64,000 nt of DNA, taken from Tetraselmis striata (lineage: Eukaryota; Chlorophyta; Chlorodendrophyceae; Chlorodendrales; Chlorodendraceae). Under the pieces are notes generated by a model. That model searched no databases and had not been told where the DNA came from. It worked only from the letters and a program-made list of their open reading frames with translations. This document shows positions 34,201-44,900 of the stretch, one piece after another. The stretch spans positions 62,001-126,000 of the forward strand of contig VCJN01003596.1 in the NCBI GenBank assembly GCA_006384855.1, in the 5' to 3' direction. Within the stretch, counting starts at the first letter, position 1. Every line of letters begins with the position of its first letter. A program made the translations under genes and the position numbers.

Positions 34201-35789
34201 CTGAATCACTCGTGAGTGAACATCGCCCATGTACTGCGGTATTGTCGGCTGTAAGTGCGTCGTCACTTAGCCTTGATGACAATATTCTCCACCTTATTAA
34301 GGCTGGATATGCAGAGGACGCGTTCTACTCCTTATGGGGGGGGTGGAAGCAGTCCGGTCATGTGGTAGAGCACGATGGTTATTTTTGGAGACATGGACGT
34401 CTTTGCATACCAACCAATCGTGACATCATCAATAAGATATTGTATGAGCTACATGATTCTGTTGGTCACCGTGCTTATGCAAGCACCTTGGCACGTGCCT
34501 TGGACCGTTTTTGGTGGACACGCATACGACATGACGTGAAAACCTATTGTGAACAATGTTCGGTGTGCCGGCGTGTTCGTGCACGTCCGCAGCCACCTGC
34601 ACCAACACAGCCCTTACCAGTACCGCCACGTCCATGGCATACGGTTGGTTTGGATTTTATAACCGAGTTACCTGAGAGTAATGGTTATAATACTATGTTG
34701 GTTGTGTGTTGCCATCTGTCCCGGCAAGCACATTTTATTCCAACCACAGTCAACGTGACTGGTGGACAGGCAGCTGAATTATTTCTGAAGGAAGTATTCA
34801 GGCTGCATGGAATACCTCGTGTGATCGTCTCTGATAGAGATCCACGGTTCCTGTCTGCATTCTGGCAAACTCTGTGGCGGAGACTTGGCACTAAATTGAA
34901 CATGTCTAGTGGCCAACATCCTGAAACAGATGGTTTGACCGAACGCATTAATGCCATAGTCACTGAGTTGGCTCGTGCGTTTTGTTGTTTCGATGGTTCA
35001 AACTGGGTAGACCAGTTACCATTGATGGAATTTGCGTATAATTCCAACAAAGCACTTGGCATTGAGCATGCACCATTTGAGGTTATGTATGGTTTCAATC
35101 CTGAAACGCCTCCGGATGTATTGTTTGGTATGAGACCAACAATAGCATTCTCTCGTGATGCTCAGCAACGTATCCAAGATATGAAGGAGATTCACGAGTT
35201 GGTTCGGTCAGTGTTGGCTGTCCATAAAGATGAATTGACTGTTCGACCTAGTGTTAGGCAACAGCGCAATCCTCCTATCTTCAATGTTGGAGATAGAGTA
35301 TCTGTGGATACCCGTCTGCTTAAGGTCAAAGGTCAGCCTTGCAAAAAGCTGATGGACAAGCAGCTTGGCCCATTTTCTATTGTAGAGAAAATTGGCGGTC
35401 ATAGTTATCGACTGAAATTACCTGCTGGTGTTAAGTTGCACCCAGTATTTCATGTTATTAACTTGAGACCCTGTCCCACTGCGCCGTTGCGCCCGCATGT
35501 ACCTCTTGTTGTTGGTACCGGTGACGACTCTGATGATGAGTATGAGATTGACAAGATTACCAGCGTTAAGATCGGTTCCATGCCCGGTTTACGTGGTACT
35601 CAGTTGCAATTTCTTGTTCACTTTGCGGATGAGTCTATTGCCCCTGTTTGGCATCGTTTGTTTGATGTTAAAAGGACAATAGCATTGCAGGATTTTATGG
35701 CTACTCCCAAATGGTTGGACTTTGTAAAGTCACCTGAATTTGTGGAGCATATGCATAAATACCCGGCACGTGTGCCGACTGCAAATTAA
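31281..35789 (+). CDS. pol: Ty3/gypsy pol polyprotein (protease, RT, RNase H, integrase, chromodomain-like)
   Basis: 1502 residues, uninterrupted. Order of domains: aspartic protease around residues 320-430 (ALVDNAASLDFISEDF and VSDIVLGLTWLDEA). Next reverse transcriptase at about 520-730 (SPILFVKKADGSLRLCVDFR; MPFGLCNAPATFQRMMND; VVYLDDICIYS). Then RNase H at about 800-920 (FTVATDASNVGLAAVL; RFLVVSDHDTLRHLL). Then integrase with its zinc finger (HDSVGHRAYASTLA; CEQCSVCRR) and acidic triad (LDFITELPES; VSDRDPRFLSAFWQ; HPETDGLTERINA). A chromodomain-like C terminus (DEYEIDKITSV; LQFLVHFADESIAPVWHRL) ends it. This PR-RT-RH-IN order defines Ty3/gypsy, and the C-terminal module fits chromoviruses. 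Protease Asp-Ser/Thr-Gly reads Asp-Asn-Ala here. Confidence 0.96.
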   Translation: MSLAPEVSALLSNARLNDDIPVTSTCSSDDVVISESSNDYVESPTDENSNSVRESGTTLPVACVTGARKVSTHRRVKALRRRMPRKTAVSAEWRLVDRVFDPLHEMFQFTLEGCADNEGLNTHRNLPFCSEQDSILSRDLSNERVFIHPPWHMTESIARHFEQCRSRAKEHTVGVFVLPAFDRFSALTKHWKLLQQYPAKTPLFTRWSDKNATVQEDVRPPKYGVNIWLVDANCAFPDDFVPKTVTSPNVSFNVDSAKVADSSVGIGERASESINECDAVNVTDPSFWSMQRQSLPQIASLTRWDDPRPLLKVNVTINDDAVVDALVDNAASLDFISEDFVRRNNLQIQKLKARTPVRLANGQRVSCYHTTVVSLSVGGHVFENRVFYILRELKVSDIVLGLTWLDEAQVTIKYGTERIMTLMDGTHVPVVIVGRTPACSMITSTRVQKLMRKTARASKHNSLAEFYVVEMSVIKDDPDLHLDNAMTPEQKDAIRHLLYDEFPEILRPVNRPPVHRPWDHKIELTGKMKRQRLNRLSPAERAELDRQLKDAIAAGLVRPSQSEFGSPILFVKKADGSLRLCVDFRGLNEVTRKDMYPLPRIDETLDSLRNARCYTHLDLASGYWQVAIAEEDIHKTAFQTPDGLWEWTAMPFGLCNAPATFQRMMNDILRPFLRDFVVVYLDDICIYSDNYDDHIKHLRLVFEKLNEYNLRLQLKKCFFGMQSMDYLGYTVADGKLSVSEAKVAAVRDWPVPKTQSEVRSFVQFCNFYSKFIHHFSDLTAPLTDLLRKSKPVHVDWSPACQEAFETLRLRLISAPCLSIPSMGADATFTVATDASNVGLAAVLLQDQGGGPQPVSYWARKLNAAERGNTYSAYDLEALAVCESIKHWRCYLEGCCRFLVVSDHDTLRHLLRQPAERLNRRQVRYVRDLQPFVGSISLAYRKGKWNEADPLSRRPDFKPIGFGGLYWTGDVPDAAESLVSEHRPCTAVLSAVSASSLSLDDNILHLIKAGYAEDAFYSLWGGWKQSGHVVEHDGYFWRHGRLCIPTNRDIINKILYELHDSVGHRAYASTLARALDRFWWTRIRHDVKTYCEQCSVCRRVRARPQPPAPTQPLPVPPRPWHTVGLDFITELPESNGYNTMLVVCCHLSRQAHFIPTTVNVTGGQAAELFLKEVFRLHGIPRVIVSDRDPRFLSAFWQTLWRRLGTKLNMSSGQHPETDGLTERINAIVTELARAFCCFDGSNWVDQLPLMEFAYNSNKALGIEHAPFEVMYGFNPETPPDVLFGMRPTIAFSRDAQQRIQDMKEIHELVRSVLAVHKDELTVRPSVRQQRNPPIFNVGDRVSVDTRLLKVKGQPCKKLMDKQLGPFSIVEKIGGHSYRLKLPAGVKLHPVFHVINLRPCPTAPLRPHVPLVVGTGDDSDDEYEIDKITSVKIGSMPGLRGTQLQFLVHFADESIAPVWHRLFDVKRTIALQDFMATPKWLDFVKSPEFVEHMHKYPARVPTAN

Positions 35790-35821
35790 ACTGCCTGTGG
35801 AATGCTATTTCACACTGTTGT

Positions 35822-35840
35822 CAAGGGGGGAGAGATGTAG
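35822..35840 (+). promoter_or_regulatory. Polypurine tract
   Basis: CAAGGGGGGAGAGATGTAG lies immediately before the 3' LTR start at 35841, the expected primer for plus-strand DNA synthesis. Confidence 0.8.
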
Positions 35841-36364
35841 TGTGACAATAATGGCATACTCTATACGGGTACTGTATGATCGTAGCATCATTCATGTACG
35901 AGTACGTGTTGTATCGTATGTGTGCGCGCGTGTGTCACGCGCCACAATACGAGTACTGGTGGATGATGAATCATGAGATGAGTCCTACTGGTACCGTTAC
36001 ACTGTTCAGTAGTAGTTACGGGATAATACGCATGTGCGTACCCGTAGCGGGCATATATGTATAATGCACCTGCCTCTGTAACATCTGTTGTATACTTGTG
36101 TATAAACTGATGTGTCAACTACATGTGCGGAGGTCTCTAAGCGACGACCTCCTGTTCGACACTTCAAGGCACGACTCTCCACGGTGACGCGCTTAGCAGT
36201 GCGCGTGCCGCTTGGTGGTGGCTAGCTGTGAGCTAGCCATACGCATAAATAGCGGCGGGTGGTGACAACGTTGTAACCATTGTTTCTTTCTCTCTCTGCT
36301 GCCTTCTGTGTGTTTACGACAGCCTTGTCTGCTTGACCTGCGTGAGGCACCCTAGACTGTCGCA
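35841..36364 (+). repeat. 3' LTR of the Ty3/gypsy element
   Basis: Direct repeat of 29574-30091. It has a few extra bases in a CT-rich run (near 36285-36300) and scattered substitutions. Ends GACTGTCGCA like its partner. Confidence 0.92.
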
Positions 36365-36480
36365 TGCTACTTATTAGTAGGATAGCCAGCAACAGCTTGC
36401 CTGCCATCTTCCAGCTCGCAAATTTCCGTTTTTGCCATGGCTTTGCAGCTGGGACGTTTTCAGGTGGCGATGCGCATGGT
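36365..36480 (+). repeat. Partial copy of repeat A at the right edge of the retrotransposon
   Basis: TGCTACTTATTAGTAGGATAGCC and CTTGCCTGCCATCTTCCAGCTCGC match 38340-38395 and, inverted, 18210-18265. It begins exactly at the 3' LTR boundary. Confidence 0.7.
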
Positions 36481-38194
36481 ATGGAATTAGAATTGGAGGG
36501 TCCCCGCCGTCGGGGGGGAGAGGGGGGGGGGGGGTTGGGTGAAACCTAAACACCCGAAGCCAAGTGAGTCGCAGTGCTACGAGCTTTCGTGAGCTCCCGC
36601 GGTGGAGCAACCTCTCGCAATAGTCAACTCTTGAGGTTAGGTGTGGCGGACGCGCTCGATACCATGGCCGCTGCTCGTCACGGTTGTCAACGACAACAGC
36701 TAAGCCTACCGCAACAAATCGGCGCTGACTACGGAGGAGGACGTCCGTGTCGTGGAGACGGCCGTTTGCAATCGTGCAAGACACTTCAACCCAGTCCGCG
36801 TGTCCCCGCAGCAGGGCTTCGTGGCATCGACGATCGCTACACGTTGTGGTTTTTCGAAACTACCCGCGTAATCAGTCATCCGTTTCGGGGATTGCACTGC
36901 TCATGCGCATGTGCTTTGAGGGGGCTCGTTTCCCTTTCTCAAACCGTGCCGCAACAACGTTTGCTGTGGATACAATGGGAGGCGTATGCGCGGTTCGGTA
37001 GTCCGGCGCGTCTCCGACGCTTCCTATTGCGATGTCGTCGTCACAAGGACAACGACGACCTGCAGGTGCATGCCCGGCGGGGGCAGCTCTACCATATGGC
37101 GTGCTCGACGTCTCGCGTGGTGACCGTAATTACCCATGTCCGACTCTGGGTTGGGAAACTCGGCGGCCGTCGCTTGTGCATCAGCGGCGCCCGCCTCGTC
37201 GTTACCCCCGTCCCGACAACACTGGCATCGTTACAGGATGGCGTAGGCTGTCAGAGCCTCTACGCCGGCCAACCCATCCCGACTTCACGACATCCCACCT
37301 TTGACAACACAAGCTGCCCGCCGAGGGGTAACTCCGCCACCGAATGCGACCTATGCATTTCGTGGTGTCATCGTAGGTCTGCGGCGTGTGAGGTGGTCGG
37401 TAGCCGTCGCGGGTGCCGCCTCGCCACACTCTGCGATGCGAGACCCGCGCCGACAACTTACCGAGTCGACGGGTCTTCTGCGACGTCGCCGGCAACTGCC
37501 CCCGACACACATCAATACCACCAGTACGGCACGGCCTTATTAGGTCTCATGTGCCCGCGTTTCGATGCGTTATGCGTTTGAGGTGCCGGCCCTCGTACGC
37601 GAGGCGGCGAGACGACCGCCAATGGTGATGGCAGCTGCCGTACACTGCCGTCGTCGCGCGGATTCGCGTGCCCATCCTCGTAATATATGTACGCCGCCGG
37701 TACATATGCAGAGTAACCGTCGCGACGCGTAGATCGTACCGTACTTCACCTGGCTATACGCGACGCGCTCGCGCGCCCGCGCGCGGAGCTCGTACTCGTC
37801 CTACCTGTGCCGCTCTGCTTGGCACTCGTCGCCAACATGCCCGCTCCTACTGGCCTACAGTTCCGGTTCATGTCGCGCGCCGCCACGGCGCGCGGCAATT
37901 CCTGCATGCATGCATGGCACCGTCAGGGATCGGCGCTTTGATTTCGCGACACGTCCGGCCTATATCGTGCCGACGTTGGCGCCGTCAGCATCTCCCACCT
38001 GCGTCCGTTATGCGCCTCCGCCTCGATCGAGGTTCCTAAACCTCTCGGCGCGAGACCCTTCTACAACTCCAGACATGTTTCGCCTTCGTTCGGTCGGCAC
38101 GCTGCTTGCCGATTGCCCGTACTCGCAGTCGTTAACGAAACGTGTGTAATTGGCAAAACCAGACCCGATTGCATGTTTGAATTGATGTTAACCT
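36481..38194. other. GC-rich region without a recognisable gene
   Basis: Contains a G tract at 36513-36535 and long open frames on both strands, the longest ending at 37581. They lack an ATG near their start and match no family. Base composition with evenly spread CG dinucleotides explains the openness. Possibly the interior of the repeat A element. Confidence 0.45.
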
Positions 38195-38525
38195 GTCTTT
38201 GGGGTTTCCCAACAATTTAACTGTCCTAGTGCAACCCGTACGGTCTGTTGGTGGTTTCAACCGGTTAAGTTACCGGTACCATCATGTTTCATCAGTACAG
38301 GTTGCCAGGTCGCCCGCGAGCCTTGCGCTTCCGGCCGGGGTGCTACTTACTAGTAGGACAGCCAGCAGCAGCTCGCCTGCCATCTTTCAGCTCGCTGCCT
38401 TCGGCAGCAGCCTCTTGTTTTCCGTTTCCGCCTTGCAGGTACCGCCTCCGACTTCCCCCTTTCCCGCCCCTTTCGCTGAGCGTTCCTAGCTAGCCATATA
38501 AAATGGCGCTTCTTTCATGTAAGCA
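38195..38525 (+). repeat. Dispersed repeat A, reference copy
   Basis: Inverted match to 18085-18445 and partial direct match to 36365-36480. Runs from GGGGTTTCCCAACAATTTAA to TATAAAATGGCGCTTC. Confidence 0.75.
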
Positions 38526-38981
38526 TGCCCTCGCATTATTTTGGCAAAATTAGACTCGTTTGAAATTATCTTTTATGAAAGTCAACGAACCGAGCATGAA
38601 CAGTTGACGATGCGCTTGCTAACGCTGAACGTCGTCGTCGTCCTGGTATGATGCCCAGTCAGTACGGGGTAATGCTAACAGCGACTTCGTCGCGACTACT
38701 TGCTGGTACCTGCTGGCTGCTGCTGGCTGGCGAACACCCACTCATCGAGAGTTGAGCTGCCTTTCCCTGCTGCGACTGCGGGCTACCCCCTCATACCTTA
38801 CTTTGCCAGGCCAAATCGACCGACACACAGTCACGCCGTCCCACCTCGCGCAGGCTGGTCCTGGTCGGGAGCAGCCGGTGTGAAGGGGGCAGAGCAGTGC
38901 AGGCAAAGGCGGCTTAACAGCGGACGCGAGCAACGTTGTCGCGGCGGCAGGAGCTCGTCAATTCGAGACTATAGGACGACC

Positions 38982-41900
38982 ATGCCGCTGCGCAGCAGCG
39001 ACCCAGACAGCGACAGCGACAGCGACACGACCGGGGGCGGTGATGGGCTGGGTGTGTCGGCCCGGTTCAGCCGCGATGGCGAGGAGAGCGAGGAGGGGAG
39101 CGGCCGGGAAGGTGCGATTGTGCGATGGCGGATGGGTGTATGCGTGGGGGTTGGGAGGATGGATGGGGTCATATAAACACGCATGAAGCACAGGCCGCTT
39201 GGTTTCCACAGGCAGTCTGGAGGATACACATGGCGACTCTTTTGAGGAGAGCGTGTCTGAGACAGAAGCGGTATGTCCCGCTGTGTGGCAGTGAAACACC
39301 ACAGCGTCTTGGCGATGCGTTCATGTGCGACTTCGTGATTTGAGTGCTGCCAGCTGGGCCAACAGCGATACGCACCAGAAGCGCCAGCATGCGCCAGGGG
39401 CTGAGCCGTACGTGTGGGCGTAGCAGGCCCACAGAGCGTCCCCGCGGCGGGAGACTGGCTCCGTTAGCTCGTTGAAGCAACGCTTTGAGCAGCACAGCAC
39501 CTCCGCTGCTGGAAGGTGGGGCTCGCCTTGGCACCCGGGGCTCTGCGCACTTTGCCACTTTAATGTCCATGCACACTGACAGGCATGTTGCATTGCAGCA
39601 TGCGGGCGTTGGAGAGTAGGCGCAGCTCCGCGGATACTCAGCCGCCTCTGCCACCCGCTATGCTCGAAGTGCGCCGACTACAATCAAAGGTGGAGCAGCT
39701 GGAGGCAGAGCTCGCGTCCGCTGCAAGTGATACCGCGGTGCGCGCTCAGCAGCGTTCTCAACTGGGCAGTCATGCGGCACGCATGGCCTCTGCATCAGAA
39801 ATGGGGACAAGGAGGCAGATCGCAGGCAATGATGACTGGGCGATGATGGCTGGGTGGATGCCTGCTTTGCGCAGGCCCGGATGCGAGCGCATGCGGCGGA
39901 GGCGCTGGAACAATGCGAGGGCGACATGCGGGCGCTGCAGGGAGAGAACGACCTGCTGAAGGGGCAGCTGACGGATGCTGAGGGGGAGATAGAGCTTCTG
40001 GAGGCGCGGCTGCAGGAGATGGAAGCCGCGAGCTCACCCGGCGTGGCGCCCTCCTCCTCCAGGCCTGGCATGGCAGGATACAGCGACGCGGTGTCCGATC
40101 TGCAAGACACCAATGCTCAGCTGGCCAACCAGGTGGGGGGGGGGGGGGGGGGGGGCAGGACCTAAGCATTGCGGGCCGGGCTTAGCCCAGCAGCTGTGGC
40201 CCATGCGTTAACAGTCGTGTGGGTGGCAGGTGGAGCAGCTCCTGCAGCTGGTGTCAGCGGCAACGGAGGAGGTATACGGGTCAGCGGCAGCTACAGTGTT
40301 TCGCACGGTTGCCACTGTGGCGGAAACAGACGCCTTGAGCGCGCGCCAGGTGCATGTCATGCTCTACCCCCCCCTTCCCCACCCCCCCTTCCCCCCACAC
40401 CTCTCTCACCCTTCCCATCATACGCCTCCCATGTCTCTTCCCGAGATCTCCCCATTGCTGTAGCATGGAAGTGGCTATGCGCCGGCCACTGCCAGCCCCT
40501 AAAATGAAAGGCTGATCCCATTGCGCTAAAACCTCCGCGCTTGATCTTGCTGTGTGCTGATGCATTTGGCACACTGGTGGCCCGTCGTCCGCAGGAAGCA
40601 CATCGCTCGCAGCAGGTGTTGTTCCAGGTGTACGATGCGGCGAAGCTGGCGCAGCGCGAGCTAAATGATCTCCAGGTGAGCGGCGCCGCCCTGCAAACTG
40701 CCCTCATGCGTCTCTGTTGGAGAAGGCTGTGTCAGCGATTTGTCATGCGCAATGGGAATGTCCTTTCCATGCCAGGCGAGGCTTGTCGCACAGCGGCAGC
40801 TGATGGCCGGCAATGAGAGGGGGTTGGACGAACTCCTACGGGTGTCGCAGGAGCTTGAGGTGAGTCGGAGGAGCGCGACAGGCCGTCTTATTCAGAGTCC
40901 TCGCGTGTACATGTGCTTTGGACACTGCAATGCTGTGGCCCCTGCCATTGACATGGAGCAACCCGGCTGTGTAGGCCTCCACAATGGAGCTGGAGCACAC
41001 GCGATCAGAGTTGGCGGACCTCCAGAGCGAGGTGTGGATTATAATGCCACCAGTGCTTTGTTTGCCGCAGTGTGTTCCTCCGGCAACACCTTCCCGGCAG
41101 GAACTTGACTGTTCTGCAGGCCACCGGTGCTGTCGCACCCCCCCCCCCCCCCCCCTCCCCCCCCTCCCCCCCCCCGGGGCGCTGACACCCTCTTGGACTC
41201 ACCGCTGCGCAGCACAAGCGTCTCATACAGGAGCTCAAGGAGGTCCAGTGCATTGAGGCTCAGAACATTGACGCTGCAACGTCGTACACCATGGATGATT
41301 CCATGTCCATGGACCTTGGGAAGCTGGGCTCGGCGCCGAAAGGGACTTCCTACACATCCGCCGGCGACATGGACACCCTCGAGGAGGAAAACGCGCGTCT
41401 GAGGCAGACGGTGCGCCTTGTTTGAAGGGAACCTCACGCGACACGTCATGAGTGGCAGTTCAGGCTCTGTAGTCGTTTGGGCGCTGCAAACGACGGCAGC
41501 GGCTGATGCGTAGCATGCTGGGTGATGGCGCAGGTGTGGGTGCTGCGGGACAAAGCGCAGGCCGCTGCCGCTGGCAGTGCGGACATTCAGTGCCGGATCA
41601 AAAACGTCGGGATCGAAGGAGAATCGCTCGACGCCCAGGTGAGTGCACCGGCATCCTGGCCATTGCTCTGCAGTCGGCAGTGCGAGTAGCACAACCCTGC
41701 CCCTGGCAACAGCAGCACCCCGATGGAAACTGACGGCGGCCATGCATGGCCCCATGATTACCAGGTGCACTCACTGTTGGTAGCTTACAATGACGCCGTG
41801 AGCAGCATGGAGGCGATGGGGAGCGGGGACAGGGGGCAGCTGACAGACAGCAGTGCCGCTGTCCAGGCAATGCAGGTGACTGTGCTTGTTGTGCATGGTG

Positions 41901-44900
41901 GTGATGTTTGCCATGGGTATGGGGAGGAGGTTTGGGGGGGGGGGGGGGGGGGCTGTCCCTCAGCGCTCACTAGGGTGTGGATGTGTTGGACACTCAGAAG
42001 CAATGTGCAGAGCTGGAGGCCGCTGTCAGCCTGCTGGGCACGGAGAAGAGCGTGCTTCGCGACCGCGCCGATATGGCGGAGGAGTTCTCCAAGTCGCTGC
42101 AACGCAACTTGAGCAAGGCCAAGGAGGCAGAAGCTGCAGCAAAGGCGGAGGTGAGGAAGGTTGAGGAAGAGCTCCGTGCTGAGGTGACCCAGCGGCGCAA
42201 GGCGGAGGCAGCGTTGACCGCAGCCCGGGAGCATCTGCAGGAGCTGGATTCCATGCGCGACAGCCTGGCCAAGATCCATGCTGAGGCATCCCGCATGGGT
42301 GGGCAGCTGAGCGAACGGGATGCGGAGGTGTCCAGGTTGCGGGAGGACGCAATGACCGCTTCTACTACGATTGTGGAGCTACGGGAGGAGCTTGCTGAGG
42401 CCAAGGCAGGTGCTCAGCAAGCGAGGACCGAGCAAGCAGAGCAACTGAATGAGGGCAGGGACAGGAAGGACGCCCGCATCCGCGACCTTGAAGAGGCACT
42501 CCAGGCAGCCAAAGCCGAGTCTCACCGCGCTCAGCAGCGGCAGGCAGAGTCCACGCATCAGCTGGTATGCTGCTGACCCGTCTGCCTTATAACATATATA
42601 CTGCTGGGTTAAGGCAGGCACACGCGCCGTCACCGCACCATCCGGAGGTTGAATTGCTGTCTCCTCTGCTGACGCCGCCGCCCCGCTCTGTGCCCAGTTG
42701 CAGCAAGTGCAGCAAAAGACACGCGAAACAGAAGAATTGCGCCTCCACCTGCAGTCAGCCTTGGAATCCTCCACAGCTCAGGGCGAACGGGTGGGTGTCT
42801 CGCTGGCCTCCCTGAAGTCTGTGGCCTATGCGGGGTGATGGGGCTGACTGGGAGATGGCGAGGTGGCGAGTGGTTATGTGCCCTCGCTCAGGGCGTCTGG
42901 TCCCACTTTCCGTGTTGCGCACTTGTCTCAGGCTGCTGCAACGGTGCGCCAAGTGGAAGAGCTAAAGCAGCAGCTGTCTTCTGCGACAGCGGAGCTGGAG
43001 GTATGGCGCGTATGCAACTTTCTCGGCCAGTGGCCCTGGATCCAGGCACCTCACATGCAACACAGGGGCGCCCCCCACGATTTTTCCCCGCAATTGATCA
43101 ATTATGTGTGATGTGGCTGTGTTGCAGAGAAAGAGCGCGGAGCTGGAGGCTGCAAAGATGCGAAGGGCCCTAAGCAGCGAGGAGGCTTGGACCGGGCTCA
43201 AGGCACGCACGCTTGCTGTATTCGCACTTTCACATTACAGGCATGATTCTGGCCCGCCCTTGCTATCATTCAATGTTGGGCGCTGGTCGGTCATGCAGGG
43301 AGAGACCGAGGAGCTGCAGCGAGTTCTGCATGCACGCACTTCCTTCCTCACTGTCCTGCGCGAGTTTGTGGAAAGGGCGGCGGACATTGTGCAGCGCTTT
43401 GGATCCGATGACGCTCCTGACGTCGTGCCGTGGGTGAGTGATGGGGCCGCACCTACCCTTCCAGGCCTGCATGGAAGGCGCACATACAAGTTGAGGAACA
43501 TGCTTGTTTGTACACACTGATTGCGTCTGCTCTGGTGCAGGAGCTGGTTCGGGAGCTGCGGAATCTGAGAGCGCCAACGAAGACAATTGCCAAGTGGCTG
43601 GAGGTAGTGCATGCCCAATCATTTGGAAACTCTTTGCCTGGGCTGGATGTACTTGCGTAATGTCATTGGCATTGACCTTGCGCACCTCGCTGAGCTGTTG
43701 ACGCCCGCCCTACCCCTGGGCCCTGCGTCTGTAGGGCGCCGTGGGTAACGAGGATTCCAATGCCTGGGAGGCCGTCCAGGACGCGATGGACAAGATTGAG
43801 CAGCTGCGGGCGGAGCTCAGCCTGAGAGACGTCGACCTCGCCGCGCACGAGGAGCACAACCGCGATCTGGTGTGCGAGGTCTCGATGCTGGAGGTGTGCC
43901 CCAGGATATGTCGAGCTTTGCAAAGCAGCACTGAATGCCTGATAGCGCGCACAGAGAGCATGCACTCAACTACATGCTGGCCATTATTATATACCGGCTC
44001 AGCATGCACCACTGGTGTGTCTGCGCATTGCTGTTTATGCCTGTGTTTCCTGTTCTAACAGGAGGGCAATCAAACTGACACACTGAAAGAGATTGACTCA
44101 ATGCAAGATCATTCCATCCGCATCTGTATCGCAGGCGCAGGTGGAGGGTTGGCGTCTTCAGAGTTTGCAGAGCATGGCCAACCACCCCGCTTTGCATCTC
44201 GAAGGCGATGGAGAAGAAGTGAACTTTGCCGTAGACAACTTAACCGACCACAGCATCGCCAGCAGCTCCCTGCGGGAGTGGTCGCCTGTCAGAGCGGCGC
44301 GAACCACATCGCCGCCGAGCTCGGCCAACCGTGTGCGATCAGTGGAGCAGACGTGCATTTCTCTTCGCGCCGAGTTGACAGCCTCTCAGCGAAGCGAGCG
44401 AGAGCTGCGCCGTGAGGTAGGCATCGCTAAAGCGGCGGCAGAGACCGCAGCGCGGAGATGCGACGCCCTCATCCTCGAAAAGGTATTTCGCTCCCTGTAG
44501 CTTTGGGTCGGGCTTGCCTTTATACTCGCGGCCGCATGGCTGGCGTTTCACCCCTCATTTTTCCGTATCTGCTCTGCGGCAATTGGCAGCTTGAGATGGG
44601 GAGACCCCGACTTGCTCCGATTCCTTTGGTCCCAGGTTGTAAGTGCGACCTAAATCGATCAACCCTGCAATCGATGCGCAAATTCTGCCAGGTTAGCGAG
44701 TACGACGAGTTTAGTTTAATTCACCTGTACCGCACGCCTTGTACAGGGTTCTGCCGCGCAAGAGGCGGACCAGCTGCGCGAGCGCCTTCGAGAGGTGAGC
44801 GTCGCGCGCGACCGACTCGAGGCCCACCTCGTCATGCTTTCGAGGGACGCTCTCAGACGAGGCGAGGGAACGAGCGACAGCCCCGCGAAAGGCAATTCGA

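Larger units (their letters stand above)
29574..36364 (+). mobile_element. Near-complete Ty3/gypsy LTR retrotransposon
   Basis: Two direct LTRs of 518 and 524 bp start TGTGACAATAATGGC and end CA. They flank a primer-binding-like site, a Nudix-like ORF, a zinc-knuckle ORF, a 1502-residue pol and a polypurine tract. The LTRs differ by only scattered substitutions and a short CT-repeat length change, so the insertion is fairly young. The left flank is the truncated older gypsy and the right flank is repeat A. No clear target duplication joins the two sides. Confidence 0.92.

Noticed and set aside
36574..37581. 335-codon open frame on the plus strand
   Set aside because: It starts at GTG, has no family motifs, and lies in GC-rich repeat-flanked DNA where several frames are open at once.
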